From: an uncultured Lachnospira sp.
GTDB taxonomy: Bacteria > Bacillota > Clostridia > Lachnospirales > Lachnospiraceae
NCBI GenBank assembly: GCA_910585095.1
Contig: CAJUBU010000008.1
Span: forward strand, 67,535 to 131,534
Direction: 5' to 3'
Length of the DNA: 64,000 bases
How positions within the stretch are numbered: position 1 is the first letter of the stretch; every line of letters begins with the position of its first letter. A program made the translations under genes and the position numbers. Positions 1 to 8,656 of this stretch are shown here, one piece after another. A model generated the notes under the pieces. The model saw only the letters and a list, made by a program, of their open reading frames with translations, did not search any database and was not told the origin of the DNA.

Positions 1-1
1 C

Positions 2-265
2 GGCAATAAAGATTTTTTAATGGGTAATGTCGATGAGGGAATTACAAGAACCGATATACAAACAATGTTTAAAGACAGCAATGTATATACAAAAGAACAA
101 TGTAAAAATTGTTTTGCAAAATTTTATTGCAGCGGCGGGTGTGCCGCAAACGCATACAACTTTGACGGCAATATTAATGATACGTATGATATTGGCTGTA
201 CTATGCAAAAGAAAAGAGTAGAGTGCGCTATTATGATTAAAGCGGCACTTGCAAATAACAGATGA
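2..265 (+). CDS. scfB: SCIFF peptide radical SAM maturase, C-terminal fragment
   Basis: This reading frame is open from the left edge of the window and ends at a TGA at 263-265, so only about 87 C-terminal residues are present. They hold a cysteine pattern CxxCxxxxxCxxxC followed by a later Cys, which is the ligand pattern of a SPASM auxiliary Fe-S cluster domain, plus a GNV-x-x-GI stretch typical of this domain. In Clostridia a SPASM-containing radical SAM enzyme that forms thioether links in the six-cysteine SCIFF peptide usually sits directly upstream of secDF, as here, which favours CteB/ScfB over other SPASM enzymes. The radical SAM core and the SCIFF peptide gene would lie outside the window. 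The family call is therefore partly from context. Confidence 0.75.
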   Translation, partial: GNKDFLMGNVDEGITRTDIQTMFKDSNVYTKEQCKNCFAKFYCSGGCAANAYNFDGNINDTYDIGCTMQKKRVECAIMIKAALANNR

Positions 266-301
266 ATTATATAACAAAAAATGAAGGGAGTTTTTACTAC
301 A

Positions 302-2530
302 ATGAAGTACAAAAAAGGTAAAATAATTACCTATTCATTGATTATTGTAGCATTGCTTGCAGTTATAACAGTAGCTGTGACAGTAGGTTTAGGCAATGGA
401 TATGGTAGTGCCAGCAATATCAATCTTGGTCTTGATTTAGCTGGCGGTGTAAGTATCACATATGAGATACAAGAAGACAATCCAACACAGCAAGATATAA
501 GAGATACAATTGCTAAATTGGAAAAGCGTATTGAGGGAAAAAGTACAGAATCTCAAGTTTATGAGGCAGGCAGTAACAGAATTACGGTTGAAATTCCAGG
601 TGTAACCGATGCCAATGCAATCTTAGAAGAATTAGGTACGCCAGGTTCCCTTGAATTTCTTGACAATACACAATATCAGGCTAAGACAAACGGAAATTCA
701 TATACGCCAATTCTTACAGGTTCAGATGTCAAAAGTGCGCAGGCTTACACCGATAATAATTCAACATCATCAACACCATATGGTGTGCAGTTGACATTTA
801 CAGACGAAGGCGCCACAAAATTTGAGACCGCAACACAGCAGAATTTAAATAGTACAATTTATATTGTATATGATAATAAAGTGGTTAGTGCACCAACAGT
901 AAAGTCTGTTATTTCAGGCGGCGTTGCTTCTATTACAGATATGGAATCTTATGAAGCCGCAGACAACTTGGCAGTTTATATAAGAGTTGGTTCGATTCCA
1001 CTTACTCTGAATGAAGTAAGTTCTAATATTGTCGGTGCGCAGTTGGGAAAAGATGCCATTAATACCAGCTTGATTGCTGCTATTATTGGTCTTGCCGCAC
1101 TGTGTATCTTTATGATTGTTATTTACAGAATACCAGGCGTTGTAGCAACAATTGCTCTTTGGTTGTATTCTGTGCTTATACTGTTCTTGGTAAGTGTGTA
1201 TGATTTAACACTCACACTTCCAGGTCTTGCTGGTATTATTCTTGGTATTGGTATGGCAGTGGATGCAAATGTTGTTATTTACTCACGTATCAGGGAAGAA
1301 ATTGGAAGCGGCAAAAATGTAGAGGGAGCAATCCTTTCTGGTTACAGCAAGGCTACATCAGCAATTGTCGATGGAAATGTCACAACATTGATAGCTGCTG
1401 CTGTGTTATATATGTTTGGTACAGGTCCAATAAAGGGATTTGCAATGACACTTGCACTTGGTATTGTTGTTTCAATGTTTACAGCATTGGTCATAACAAA
1501 AGTGATTATGAAACTATTTTATAATTTTGGATTACAAGATGCAAAGTGGTATGGAAAGACCATTCACAATAAAAAAGTGGACATACTTGGCAAGCGCAAT
1601 ATGTTCTTTATTGCTTCCGTAGCAGTGATTATTGCAGGCTTTATAGGAATGGGTGTATTTAATTCAACAAGCGGTTATTCATTTAATTACAGTCTTGAAT
1701 TTGTAGGTGGTACAACAGCTACTTATACATTCCAAGAAGAGCTTAGCCAAGAAAAGATTGAGGATGAAATTATCCCTCTGATTAAAGAGGCGACAGGCGT
1801 AGCCGAAGTACAGCAGCAAAAAGTAAAGGATTCAACAAAGGTTACTTTTAAGACGCCTGTTTTGAATCTTGAACAAAGAGAAGCAGCAGAAAAGGCTGTT
1901 TGCGAAAAGTTCCCAATTCAAGAGGGTACTGTTGTTGAATCGGATAGTATTGGCGCTGCTGTAAGCTCATCAATGAAACAGAGTGCGATTATATCGGTTA
2001 TTATTGCTACAATATGTATGTTGATTTATATTTTTATCCGATTTAGAGATATTAAATTTGCTTTGGCGGCTGTTATTGCACTGCTGCATGATGTGTTGGT
2101 TGTACTTGCATTTTACGCATTTTCAAGAGTTCAGGTCGGTACGACATTTATTGCATGTATGTTGACAATTGTAGGTTATTCAATCAACAGTACAATTATT
2201 ATATTTGATAGAATTAGAGAATTGTTAAAGGATGCCAACAAGAAAACAAATATTGCAGAATTAGTAAATAGTGCGATTAATCATACATTTACTAGAACAA
2301 TGAATTCATCTCTTACAACATTTATTATGTTGCTTGCCTTATTTATATTAGGTGTGGCATCGGTTAAAGAATTTGCTCTTCCGCTTATGGTAGGTGTTGT
2401 TGTAGGTGCATATTCATCTGTATGTATAACAAGCGCTTTGTGGTACGTTTTTGGCGGAAAGAAAAGAGGCGTTACGACAGAAGCACAAAAGGAAAAGAAA
2501 ATAGTTAATGCAGACGGTTCACAGGTATAG
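302..2530 (+). CDS. secDF: Fused protein translocase subunit SecDF
   Basis: SecD and SecF joined in one 742-residue chain. It uses the proton motive force to help pull secreted proteins through SecYEG. The N-terminal membrane anchor (about residues 9-30) is followed by the conserved NLGLDLAGG motif near residue 41, the periplasmic P1-type region, and a SecD membrane bundle with the GIGMAVDANVVIYSRIREE motif. The SecF half begins near residue 425 and carries its own YSLEFVGG motif and the GYSINSTIIIFDRIRE motif. The ATG at 302 is chosen over an in-frame ATG at 281 because a GAAGGGAG ribosome binding site lies between them. It starts 36 bases after the SCIFF maturase stop, a common clostridial order. 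A long hairpin follows the gene. Confidence 0.95.
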   Translation: MKYKKGKIITYSLIIVALLAVITVAVTVGLGNGYGSASNINLGLDLAGGVSITYEIQEDNPTQQDIRDTIAKLEKRIEGKSTESQVYEAGSNRITVEIPGVTDANAILEELGTPGSLEFLDNTQYQAKTNGNSYTPILTGSDVKSAQAYTDNNSTSSTPYGVQLTFTDEGATKFETATQQNLNSTIYIVYDNKVVSAPTVKSVISGGVASITDMESYEAADNLAVYIRVGSIPLTLNEVSSNIVGAQLGKDAINTSLIAAIIGLAALCIFMIVIYRIPGVVATIALWLYSVLILFLVSVYDLTLTLPGLAGIILGIGMAVDANVVIYSRIREEIGSGKNVEGAILSGYSKATSAIVDGNVTTLIAAAVLYMFGTGPIKGFAMTLALGIVVSMFTALVITKVIMKLFYNFGLQDAKWYGKTIHNKKVDILGKRNMFFIASVAVIIAGFIGMGVFNSTSGYSFNYSLEFVGGTTATYTFQEELSQEKIEDEIIPLIKEATGVAEVQQQKVKDSTKVTFKTPVLNLEQREAAEKAVCEKFPIQEGTVVESDSIGAAVSSSMKQSAIISVIIATICMLIYIFIRFRDIKFALAAVIALLHDVLVVLAFYAFSRVQVGTTFIACMLTIVGYSINSTIIIFDRIRELLKDANKKTNIAELVNSAINHTFTRTMNSSLTTFIMLLALFILGVASVKEFALPLMVGVVVGAYSSVCITSALWYVFGGKKRGVTTEAQKEKKIVNADGSQV

Positions 2531-2561
2531 TTCGTTAATTAAAAATTTTCTGGTTTAAGGG

Positions 2562-2656
2562 GCTGTTGCAAAATGAGCAATTTTATAAGATGTGATATCA
2601 TATCCATTTGTGGATTTCATATTTTGTATAAAAATTCATTTTGCAGCAGCTTTTAT
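2562..2656. terminator. Long-loop inverted repeat after secDF, likely terminator or small mobile palindrome
   Basis: Arms at 2562-2576 and 2636-2650 pair over 15 positions with a single G-U, enclosing 59 bases. The inner part adds a further imperfect AT-rich pairing. A short T-run follows the right arm, so it can end secDF transcription. The arm starts GGCTGTTGCAAAA, which resembles terminal repeats of several insertion-sequence families, so a small non-autonomous element that came to act as a terminator is an alternative. Confidence 0.55.
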
Positions 2657-2732
2657 TGTTGTCAAATAAGTTTATAAAATATATTTATTATTGGTTGACA
2701 AAGGATGATTTGTAAATGTTGGAGGCTTATAT

Positions 2733-4454
2733 ATGAGCAATTGGAGAGTGTATTGCAAGAAAGCAGATTTTGTTGAAATTGGCAAAGAATATGGGGTAGA
2801 CCAAGTTATTGCCAGAATAGCAAGGAATAGAAATATATGTACAAAAGAAGAGTTGGACACCTATTTTTCAGCTTCGTATCAATCCCTTCACAATCCAAGA
2901 CAGATGAAGGATTTGGTAAAAGCAGTTGAGATTATTAACAAAAAAATAGAAGATGGTGTTAAAATTAGAGTAGTGGGCGATTATGACGTCGATGGGATAT
3001 GTTCTACAACTATTCTTGTAAAGGCAATTAAAGCTTGTGGAGGAATGGTTGATTATAGTGTGCCGGACAGGGTAAATGATGGATATGGAATTAATATAGC
3101 CATTATTGACAAAGCGCTGCAAGATGGTATTGACACTATTGTTACTTGCGATAATGGAATTGCTGCGATTGAGCAGATTAATTATGCAAAGTCAAAGGGA
3201 ATGACGATAGTGGTAACAGACCACCATGAAATTCCTTTTGATGAACATCATGGAGAAAAACATTATATGTATTCTAAAGCCGATGCCATTGTTGACCCTA
3301 AACAGGAAACTTGTGAATACCCCTTTAAAATGCTGTGTGGAGCAGGCATTGCTTATGAGATGATGCAAATTTTATATGAGTATAGAAGGTCGCAGAAATT
3401 AAAAGAACTTGAGGAGTATAAACAATTAGCGGCGATTGCCTCCATATGTGATTTGGTTGATTTGGTTGACGAGAACCGAATTCTTGTGCGATTCGGATTA
3501 GATACCATGAAAGATACAAGAAATAAAGGAATACGCGCATTGGCAGATATATGTGCCATTGATTTATCAGAAATTTCTTCTTATCATGTTGGTTTTGTGC
3601 TAGGACCTTGTTTAAATGCCAGCGGTCGCTTGGAAAAGGCAGATATTGCAATACGTTTATTGATGACAGAGGATGCAAATGAGGCAAAAGAGCTTGCACA
3701 GCATGTAAAGATGCTAAATGAAACACGAAAAGAGATGACAGAGGAAGAGACGCAAAAGGCAATTGACATGGTAAATAACAGCGATTTAAAAAATGATACA
3801 GTATTGCTGATATATTTGCCTTCATGCCATGAGAGCATTGCGGGGATTATTGCAGGAAGGGTAAAAGAACATTTCTATAAACCAACCTTTGTTATAACAA
3901 AGTCCGTTGAGGGCGTAAAAGGTTCTGGAAGGTCTATCGAAAAGTACAACATGTATGAAGAGATTAATAAATGTAAAAATCTGCTCACAAAATTTGGCGG
4001 GCATCCAATGGCGGCAGGCTTATCTTTTCCAGAGGAACATATAGAACTTTTAAGAAAAATGCTGAACCAAAATCAGACATTGACAGAAAATGATTTAATT
4101 CCTGTTCATTGGGTAGATGTTGCTATGCCATTATGGTATGTGACAATGGAATTGATTAATCAGTTTAAAAGATTAGAACCTTTTGGAACAGGCAATGAAA
4201 AGCCTTTATTTGCCGATTCTAATCTTCTTGTAAAAAGTGTGGATATTATTGGGAAAAACAAGAATGTTGCAAAATTTGTTTTGGAAGATGCCGATGGTCG
4301 AATGTTTGACGGCATTATGTTTAAGATAAGTGAAGAAAATTTGCCAATAAAAGGACAAATAATATCCATATTGTATTATCCGTCCATTAATGAGTATAAT
4401 GGAAGAAAGAAAATCCAATTTGTTATTGAAGAAATAAAGGTGAAAGTTAAATAA
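2733..4454 (+). CDS. recJ: Single-stranded-DNA-specific exonuclease RecJ
   Basis: 5'-3' single-strand DNA exonuclease of the DHH phosphoesterase superfamily, acting in recombination and repair. The 573-residue chain has the motif I YDVDG near residue 85, a DNG motif near residue 137, the VTDHHE motif near residue 160 and the C-terminal DHHA1 signature GGHPMAAG near residue 423. These supply the metal-binding Asp and His residues. The length matches the shorter RecJ proteins of Firmicutes, which often have other C-terminal domains elsewhere. The ATG at 2733 has a GGAGG ribosome binding site eight bases upstream. It is followed 28 bases later by a lipoprotein gene, which may be co-transcribed. 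Confidence 0.95.
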   Translation: MSNWRVYCKKADFVEIGKEYGVDQVIARIARNRNICTKEELDTYFSASYQSLHNPRQMKDLVKAVEIINKKIEDGVKIRVVGDYDVDGICSTTILVKAIKACGGMVDYSVPDRVNDGYGINIAIIDKALQDGIDTIVTCDNGIAAIEQINYAKSKGMTIVVTDHHEIPFDEHHGEKHYMYSKADAIVDPKQETCEYPFKMLCGAGIAYEMMQILYEYRRSQKLKELEEYKQLAAIASICDLVDLVDENRILVRFGLDTMKDTRNKGIRALADICAIDLSEISSYHVGFVLGPCLNASGRLEKADIAIRLLMTEDANEAKELAQHVKMLNETRKEMTEEETQKAIDMVNNSDLKNDTVLLIYLPSCHESIAGIIAGRVKEHFYKPTFVITKSVEGVKGSGRSIEKYNMYEEINKCKNLLTKFGGHPMAAGLSFPEEHIELLRKMLNQNQTLTENDLIPVHWVDVAMPLWYVTMELINQFKRLEPFGTGNEKPLFADSNLLVKSVDIIGKNKNVAKFVLEDADGRMFDGIMFKISEENLPIKGQIISILYYPSINEYNGRKKIQFVIEEIKVKVK

Positions 4455-4482
4455 AAAATAGAAAGGAATGGTTTAATTAAAA

Positions 4483-5535
4483 ATGAAAAAATGGATAAAG
4501 AGAATCGTTATGGCAATGATTTGTGTAACAATGTTTGCCATAACAGCATGTCAGACAAACAGCACTGCAAACAATGATGGCACAACAAATCAGCCTACAA
4601 CAGAGGGCAATGCGACAACAAATGCCACGCTTGACTATGTATCGCAACATGTTAAAGTGGCAGCTTTAAAAGGTCCAACAGCGATTGGTATGGTAAAATT
4701 GATGAAAGACAGCAAAGAGGGGCAGGCTGCCAATGATTATGAGTTTACGATTGCAGCCGCAGCCGATGAATTTACGTCCCTTTTAATTAAGGGAGATATT
4801 CAGCTTGCAGCCTTGCCATGCAATGCGGCGGCTACATTGTATAATAAGAGTGAGGGAAAGATTCAATTATTAGGTATTAATACGTTGGGCGTATTATATA
4901 TTCTTGAAAATGGCAATACGATTCAATCTGTTGCCGATTTAAAAGGGAAAACGATTTATACGACAGGAAAAGGAACAACGCCAGAATATACATTGCGCCA
5001 TCTTTTAAAGAGTGCAGGAATAGACCCTGATAACGATGTTGTAATCGAGTTTAAGTCAGAGGCAGCAGAGGTTGCACAGACCATGATGGCAGCAGGAAAT
5101 GGCGCGGTGGCTATGCTTCCTCAGCCATATGTCACAACCCTGCAAAATAATAACGCCGATATAAGGATTGCCTTAGATGTGACAAAAGAATGGGAAGCCG
5201 TTACAAAAGATGGCAGTACTGTTGTAACAGGCGTTATTGCAGTGAATACAAAGTACTATGAGAATAATAAGCAGACTGTTGATAAATTTATGGAAGAGTA
5301 TCAGTCGTCGGTTTCTTATGTCAATGCCGATGTTGAGGCAGCGGCAAATCTTGTAGAAGAATTTGATATTTTTAAGGCGGCTGTCGCAAAAAAAGCAATT
5401 CCTTACTGTAATATTACATTTATTACAGGAGAAGAGTGCAAAAATAAGGTATCAAAATATCTTACGGTATTATTTAATGAAAATGCAGCGGCAGTGGGCG
5501 GCAAAATGCCAGATGAAAAATTTTATATTCAATAA
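4483..5535 (+). CDS. ABC transporter substrate-binding lipoprotein (NMT1/SsuA-like)
   Basis: A predicted lipoprotein of 350 residues: a charged N-terminus, a hydrophobic stretch and a lipobox-like AITAC with the modifiable Cys at residue 23, then a Thr/Asn-rich linker. The mature part resembles periplasmic-binding type II proteins of the NMT1/ThiY/SsuA group, seen in the LGVLYILENG, VADLKGKTIYTTGKGTTPEYTL and VAMLPQP stretches. This group feeds permeases of the SsuC/TauC type. No permease or ATPase is adjacent, but a fused permease-ATPase of that type lies at 32523-33938 in the same window and could be its partner, which is an inference. The ligand cannot be told from sequence; sulfonates, thiamine precursors and similar small organics are all possible. 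Confidence 0.85.
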   Translation: MKKWIKRIVMAMICVTMFAITACQTNSTANNDGTTNQPTTEGNATTNATLDYVSQHVKVAALKGPTAIGMVKLMKDSKEGQAANDYEFTIAAAADEFTSLLIKGDIQLAALPCNAAATLYNKSEGKIQLLGINTLGVLYILENGNTIQSVADLKGKTIYTTGKGTTPEYTLRHLLKSAGIDPDNDVVIEFKSEAAEVAQTMMAAGNGAVAMLPQPYVTTLQNNNADIRIALDVTKEWEAVTKDGSTVVTGVIAVNTKYYENNKQTVDKFMEEYQSSVSYVNADVEAAANLVEEFDIFKAAVAKKAIPYCNITFITGEECKNKVSKYLTVLFNENAAAVGGKMPDEKFYIQ

Positions 5536-5580
5536 AAATTTTTATATTGAATATTAATGTATAATGCTGTTATATAGCAA

Positions 5581-6120
5581 TTAGTCCCAGCATCCACAGT
5601 TGACCATAAGCATATGGTTGTCTTTTATTGCTAGATATTCAGAATCACCATGATATGCTCCGCCAATTTCAATAACAGCAGCATTTTCAAATTGTTCTAT
5701 ATAAGGTTTTTGTTTGGAAAAAGGAATGTTGTTTATCTGTGCAAAATTGTTTATTTCATTGGCGAGATAGTTCCAGTCTCGTTTAATGAATCGTAATTGT
5801 TTTGGAATAGCATAGCTTTTATAAAACGCACTTCCTTTTTCCAGATAGAATGTTCTTTCCATTTGTGGTATATCCCAAAAATCATTGTCCCATTCTTCGT
5901 CAAATGCTATACGAGAAAAAAGCGCTCGGACGTATGCTTGTGCAGGGTGATTTTGTATATATTCTTGTGGAAACTCAAAGGTATAAAGGTACATGCCTAA
6001 TGCACAATAAAACCAATCATCATAGTGCGGTTTAATAGAAATCCATTCAATATTTTTTGCAACCGAGCAAAAGGCGTCGTAATTGGATACAATATCTTTT
6101 AAAGCAACTATATAATCCAT
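5581..6120 (-). CDS. Unrecognised 179-residue cytosolic protein
   Basis: I do not recognise this family. The frame opens at an ATG with a GGAGG site seven bases upstream, which supports it as a real gene. The protein is rich in aromatic residues (Trp, Tyr, Phe), has no signal peptide or membrane segment, and ends in a cysteine-containing GCWD tail after a predicted beta-rich segment (YLAIKDNHMLMVN). It stands alone on the minus strand between the recJ/lipoprotein block and the restriction-modification pair, a position typical of accessory genes. Small acidic aromatic-rich proteins of this kind include immunity proteins and SMI1/KNR4-like proteins, but no diagnostic motif is visible, so no function is assigned. 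Confidence 0.6.
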   Translation of the reverse strand: MDYIVALKDIVSNYDAFCSVAKNIEWISIKPHYDDWFYCALGMYLYTFEFPQEYIQNHPAQAYVRALFSRIAFDEEWDNDFWDIPQMERTFYLEKGSAFYKSYAIPKQLRFIKRDWNYLANEINNFAQINNIPFSKQKPYIEQFENAAVIEIGGAYHGDSEYLAIKDNHMLMVNCGCWD

Positions 6121-6291
6121 AGGAATCCTCCATTCTGAAATATAATTTTTATATTATTTTTATGAAAATGATTTGTTTGTAAAAAATAAATATATAATAG
6201 CATATTTTAGTTTTTTATACAAAAAATAAGATAATCATAAAAAATAAATAGAAGTTTTTACATGCTCTATGGTAAAGCAAACGAAAGTTCT

Positions 6292-6347
6292 AAAAATGGA
6301 TGCTAAAGTATTTGTATGTTTATTATACTTTAGCATCCATTTTTTTG
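6292..6347 (+). terminator. Strong hairpin with T-run upstream of the methyltransferase promoter
   Basis: A perfect 19-bp stem (6292-6310 with 6326-6344) around a 15-base loop, followed by more T residues. It has A-rich and T-rich flanks and could terminate in either direction, but the minus-strand gene nearby starts at 6120 and reads away from it. It may insulate the restriction-modification promoter. The remainder of the 6121-6452 gap is AT-rich and shows nothing else recognisable. Confidence 0.65.
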
Positions 6348-6366
6348 GGAAAAGTATAAAAAATCC

Positions 6367-6394
6367 TTGAAATAAGTCAATATAATGGTATAAT
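6367..6394 (+). promoter_or_regulatory. SigA-type promoter of the restriction-modification operon
   Basis: A TTGAAA box at 6367-6372 and a TATAAT box at 6389-6394 with 16 bases between them. Transcription would start near 6401. This position argues against a GTG start at 6405 and supports the ATG at 6453 for the methyltransferase. Confidence 0.7.
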
Positions 6395-6452
6395 TATATG
6401 AAAAGTGTCCAATAAATTGGAAAATATGTTGCATAAAATGGAGATAAAAGCG

Positions 6453-8600
6453 ATGCATTATTCGGCAACTGAAATGGCAAAAAAATTAGACATATCAAGG
6501 TCATATCTTTATTATTTAAAAAAGAATAACGTGGTGGAAATTCAAGAAAATGAACAAGGTCATCCCATTTGGAATGATGCTGTATATGAAAAATTATATC
6601 ATTATATAAGAAAAAATCATATAAACAATAAAGTCCGTACACAAAAGCCACAATATAAAACCACAAAGATTAATAACAGACGATATCTGGGGAACAAATA
6701 TAAATTGCTGCCTTTTATAACAAGAATTGTTGACAAAGAATGTACAGGAATTTCAACAGTAGCAGATATATTTGCCGGTACAGGGGCAGTGTCATCGGCA
6801 TTTACAGATAAAAAGCTGATTACAAATGATATTATGTACAGCAATTATATTTGCCATTTGGCATGGTTTAGTCCAGAGCGTTATTCAAAAGAAAAAATAA
6901 TTGATATGATTGTTGATTACAATAAAAAGAAAGTCCTTGAAGATAATTATATGAGCGAACATTTTGCAGATACTTATTTTTCGTTGGAGGATTGCAGAAG
7001 GATTGGTTACATTAGACAAGATATAGAAAACCAATACAACAAAGGCAGAATTAATCAAAGAGAACGTGCATTGCTGATTACTTCTTTGCTTTATGCGATG
7101 GATAAGATTGCAAATACATGCGGACATTATGATGCTTACAGACAGGGAACCACGTTTGAAAAACATTTAGAGCTGTATGTGCCAGTGCCAGATACGAATT
7201 TAAATGAAAATAATGTGTGTTATAATATGGACATTAATGACATTGCCTCTGCTATTGAGGCTGATTTAGTATATATTGACCCGCCTTATAATTCAAGGCA
7301 GTACTGTGATGCGTATCATTTATTAGAAAATGTGGCAAGATGGGAAAAGCCTGAAGTGTTTGGCGTGGCAAAAAAAATGGATAGAACGGCTCTAAAGAGT
7401 GCATATTGTACACAGAAAGCTGTAAAAGTATTTGAACAGTTGATTGATTCTATTCATGCAAAGTATATCTTATTGTCTTATAACAATATGGCAGAAAAGG
7501 GGAATGACCGTTCCAATGCGAAGATAAGCGATGAGGATATTATGAGAATCTTGAGTAAAAAAGGAACGGTTCAAGTATTTTCAGAGAATTATAAGACGTT
7601 TTCCACAGGCAAATCCGATATACAAGAAAATCAGGAACGTTTATTTTTATGTACCTGTAATACAGATAAAAAAACTATCATTCCGTCAGCATTAAATTAT
7701 ACAGGCGGAAAATATAAATTGCTGCCTCAGATATTGCCTTATTTTCCAAAAGATGCAGATAAGGTTGTTGATTTATTTTGCGGGGGATGCAATGTAGGAA
7801 TTAATGTTGACTGCAATAAAGTGTTATTTAACGATTCTAATACACATCTGATTGGATTGTTTAATACGTTTCGGAAGTTATCAAAAAAAGAAATTTTAAA
7901 GTGGATGTTTGATGCCATTAATCATTATCAATTATCGTTAGTCAGTCAGTTTGGATATGAATATTATGGGTGTGATAGTTCGTCGGGCGTTGGTTCTTAT
8001 AATAAAGCAGGATATAATAAATTGCGTGATGATTTTAATGCAAAAAATAAGATGGATAGCGAATATTATTTAATGCTGTATTTACTGATTGTGTACTCTT
8101 TTAATAATCAACTTCGGTTTAATCAAAAAGGGGAATTTAATCTTCCTGTGGGAAAACGTGATTTTAACAGTAAAATGCAGGAAAAGTTAGTTGCTTTTAT
8201 TGACAGAATCAAAAGCAGTGACTATCAATTTACAAATCAAGATTTTCGGCAGATAGATGTGAACAGCTATTCAGAAAACAGCTTTTTTTATGCAGACCCG
8301 CCGTATTTGATTACATGTGCCAGTTATAATGAGCAGAATGGATGGACAAAAAAAGATGAAGAAGATTTGCTTGTATTTTTGGAACAATTGGATAAAAAAG
8401 GAATCCGATTTGCACTATCTAACGTGCTGGAAAGCAAGGGGAAAAAGAACGAGATATTAAGCAAGTGGATTTTAAAACATAAACAATTTAAAGTAATTCC
8501 ATTAAATTATAATTATTCCAATTCCAATTATCATACAAAAGGGCGTAATGAAATTACAAAAGAAGTGTTGATTGTAAATTACAAAGTCGAAAATCCATAA
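6453..8600 (+). CDS. Two-domain DNA adenine methyltransferase of a Type IIS system (M.FokI-like), with N-terminal HTH
   Basis: A 715-residue protein with two complete adenine-N6 methyltransferase domains. The first has YLGNKYKLLPF (motif X), FAGTGAV near residue 106 (motif I) and DPPY near residue 275 (motif IV). The second has YTGGKYKLLPQ near 415, DLFCGGCN near 440 and DPPY near 614. Tandem domains like this, as in M.FokI, methylate the two different strands of a non-palindromic site. The first 45 residues look like a helix-turn-helix (SATEMAKKLDISRSYLYYLK). The ATG at 6453 is preferred because a GGAG site lies nine bases upstream and the promoter leaves almost no leader for an upstream GTG at 6405. 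The gene precedes its probable nuclease by 56 bases. The recognition sequence cannot be read from the protein. Confidence 0.88.
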   Translation: MHYSATEMAKKLDISRSYLYYLKKNNVVEIQENEQGHPIWNDAVYEKLYHYIRKNHINNKVRTQKPQYKTTKINNRRYLGNKYKLLPFITRIVDKECTGISTVADIFAGTGAVSSAFTDKKLITNDIMYSNYICHLAWFSPERYSKEKIIDMIVDYNKKKVLEDNYMSEHFADTYFSLEDCRRIGYIRQDIENQYNKGRINQRERALLITSLLYAMDKIANTCGHYDAYRQGTTFEKHLELYVPVPDTNLNENNVCYNMDINDIASAIEADLVYIDPPYNSRQYCDAYHLLENVARWEKPEVFGVAKKMDRTALKSAYCTQKAVKVFEQLIDSIHAKYILLSYNNMAEKGNDRSNAKISDEDIMRILSKKGTVQVFSENYKTFSTGKSDIQENQERLFLCTCNTDKKTIIPSALNYTGGKYKLLPQILPYFPKDADKVVDLFCGGCNVGINVDCNKVLFNDSNTHLIGLFNTFRKLSKKEILKWMFDAINHYQLSLVSQFGYEYYGCDSSSGVGSYNKAGYNKLRDDFNAKNKMDSEYYLMLYLLIVYSFNNQLRFNQKGEFNLPVGKRDFNSKMQEKLVAFIDRIKSSDYQFTNQDFRQIDVNSYSENSFFYADPPYLITCASYNEQNGWTKKDEEDLLVFLEQLDKKGIRFALSNVLESKGKKNEILSKWILKHKQFKVIPLNYNYSNSNYHTKGRNEITKEVLIVNYKVENP

Positions 8601-8656
8601 AAAATATAATGAAAATTTAGTTTTTGGTGCAAAAGCGGTGCGGAAATGAGGGAACG

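Noticed and set aside
3325..3825. A 166-residue minus-strand frame inside recJ
   Set aside because: It is fully antisense to a clear RecJ coding region, has no ribosome binding site and no recognisable motif.
6240..6345. Riboswitch-like leader before the methyltransferase
   Set aside because: The hairpin lies upstream of the promoter, so it would not be in the methyltransferase mRNA.
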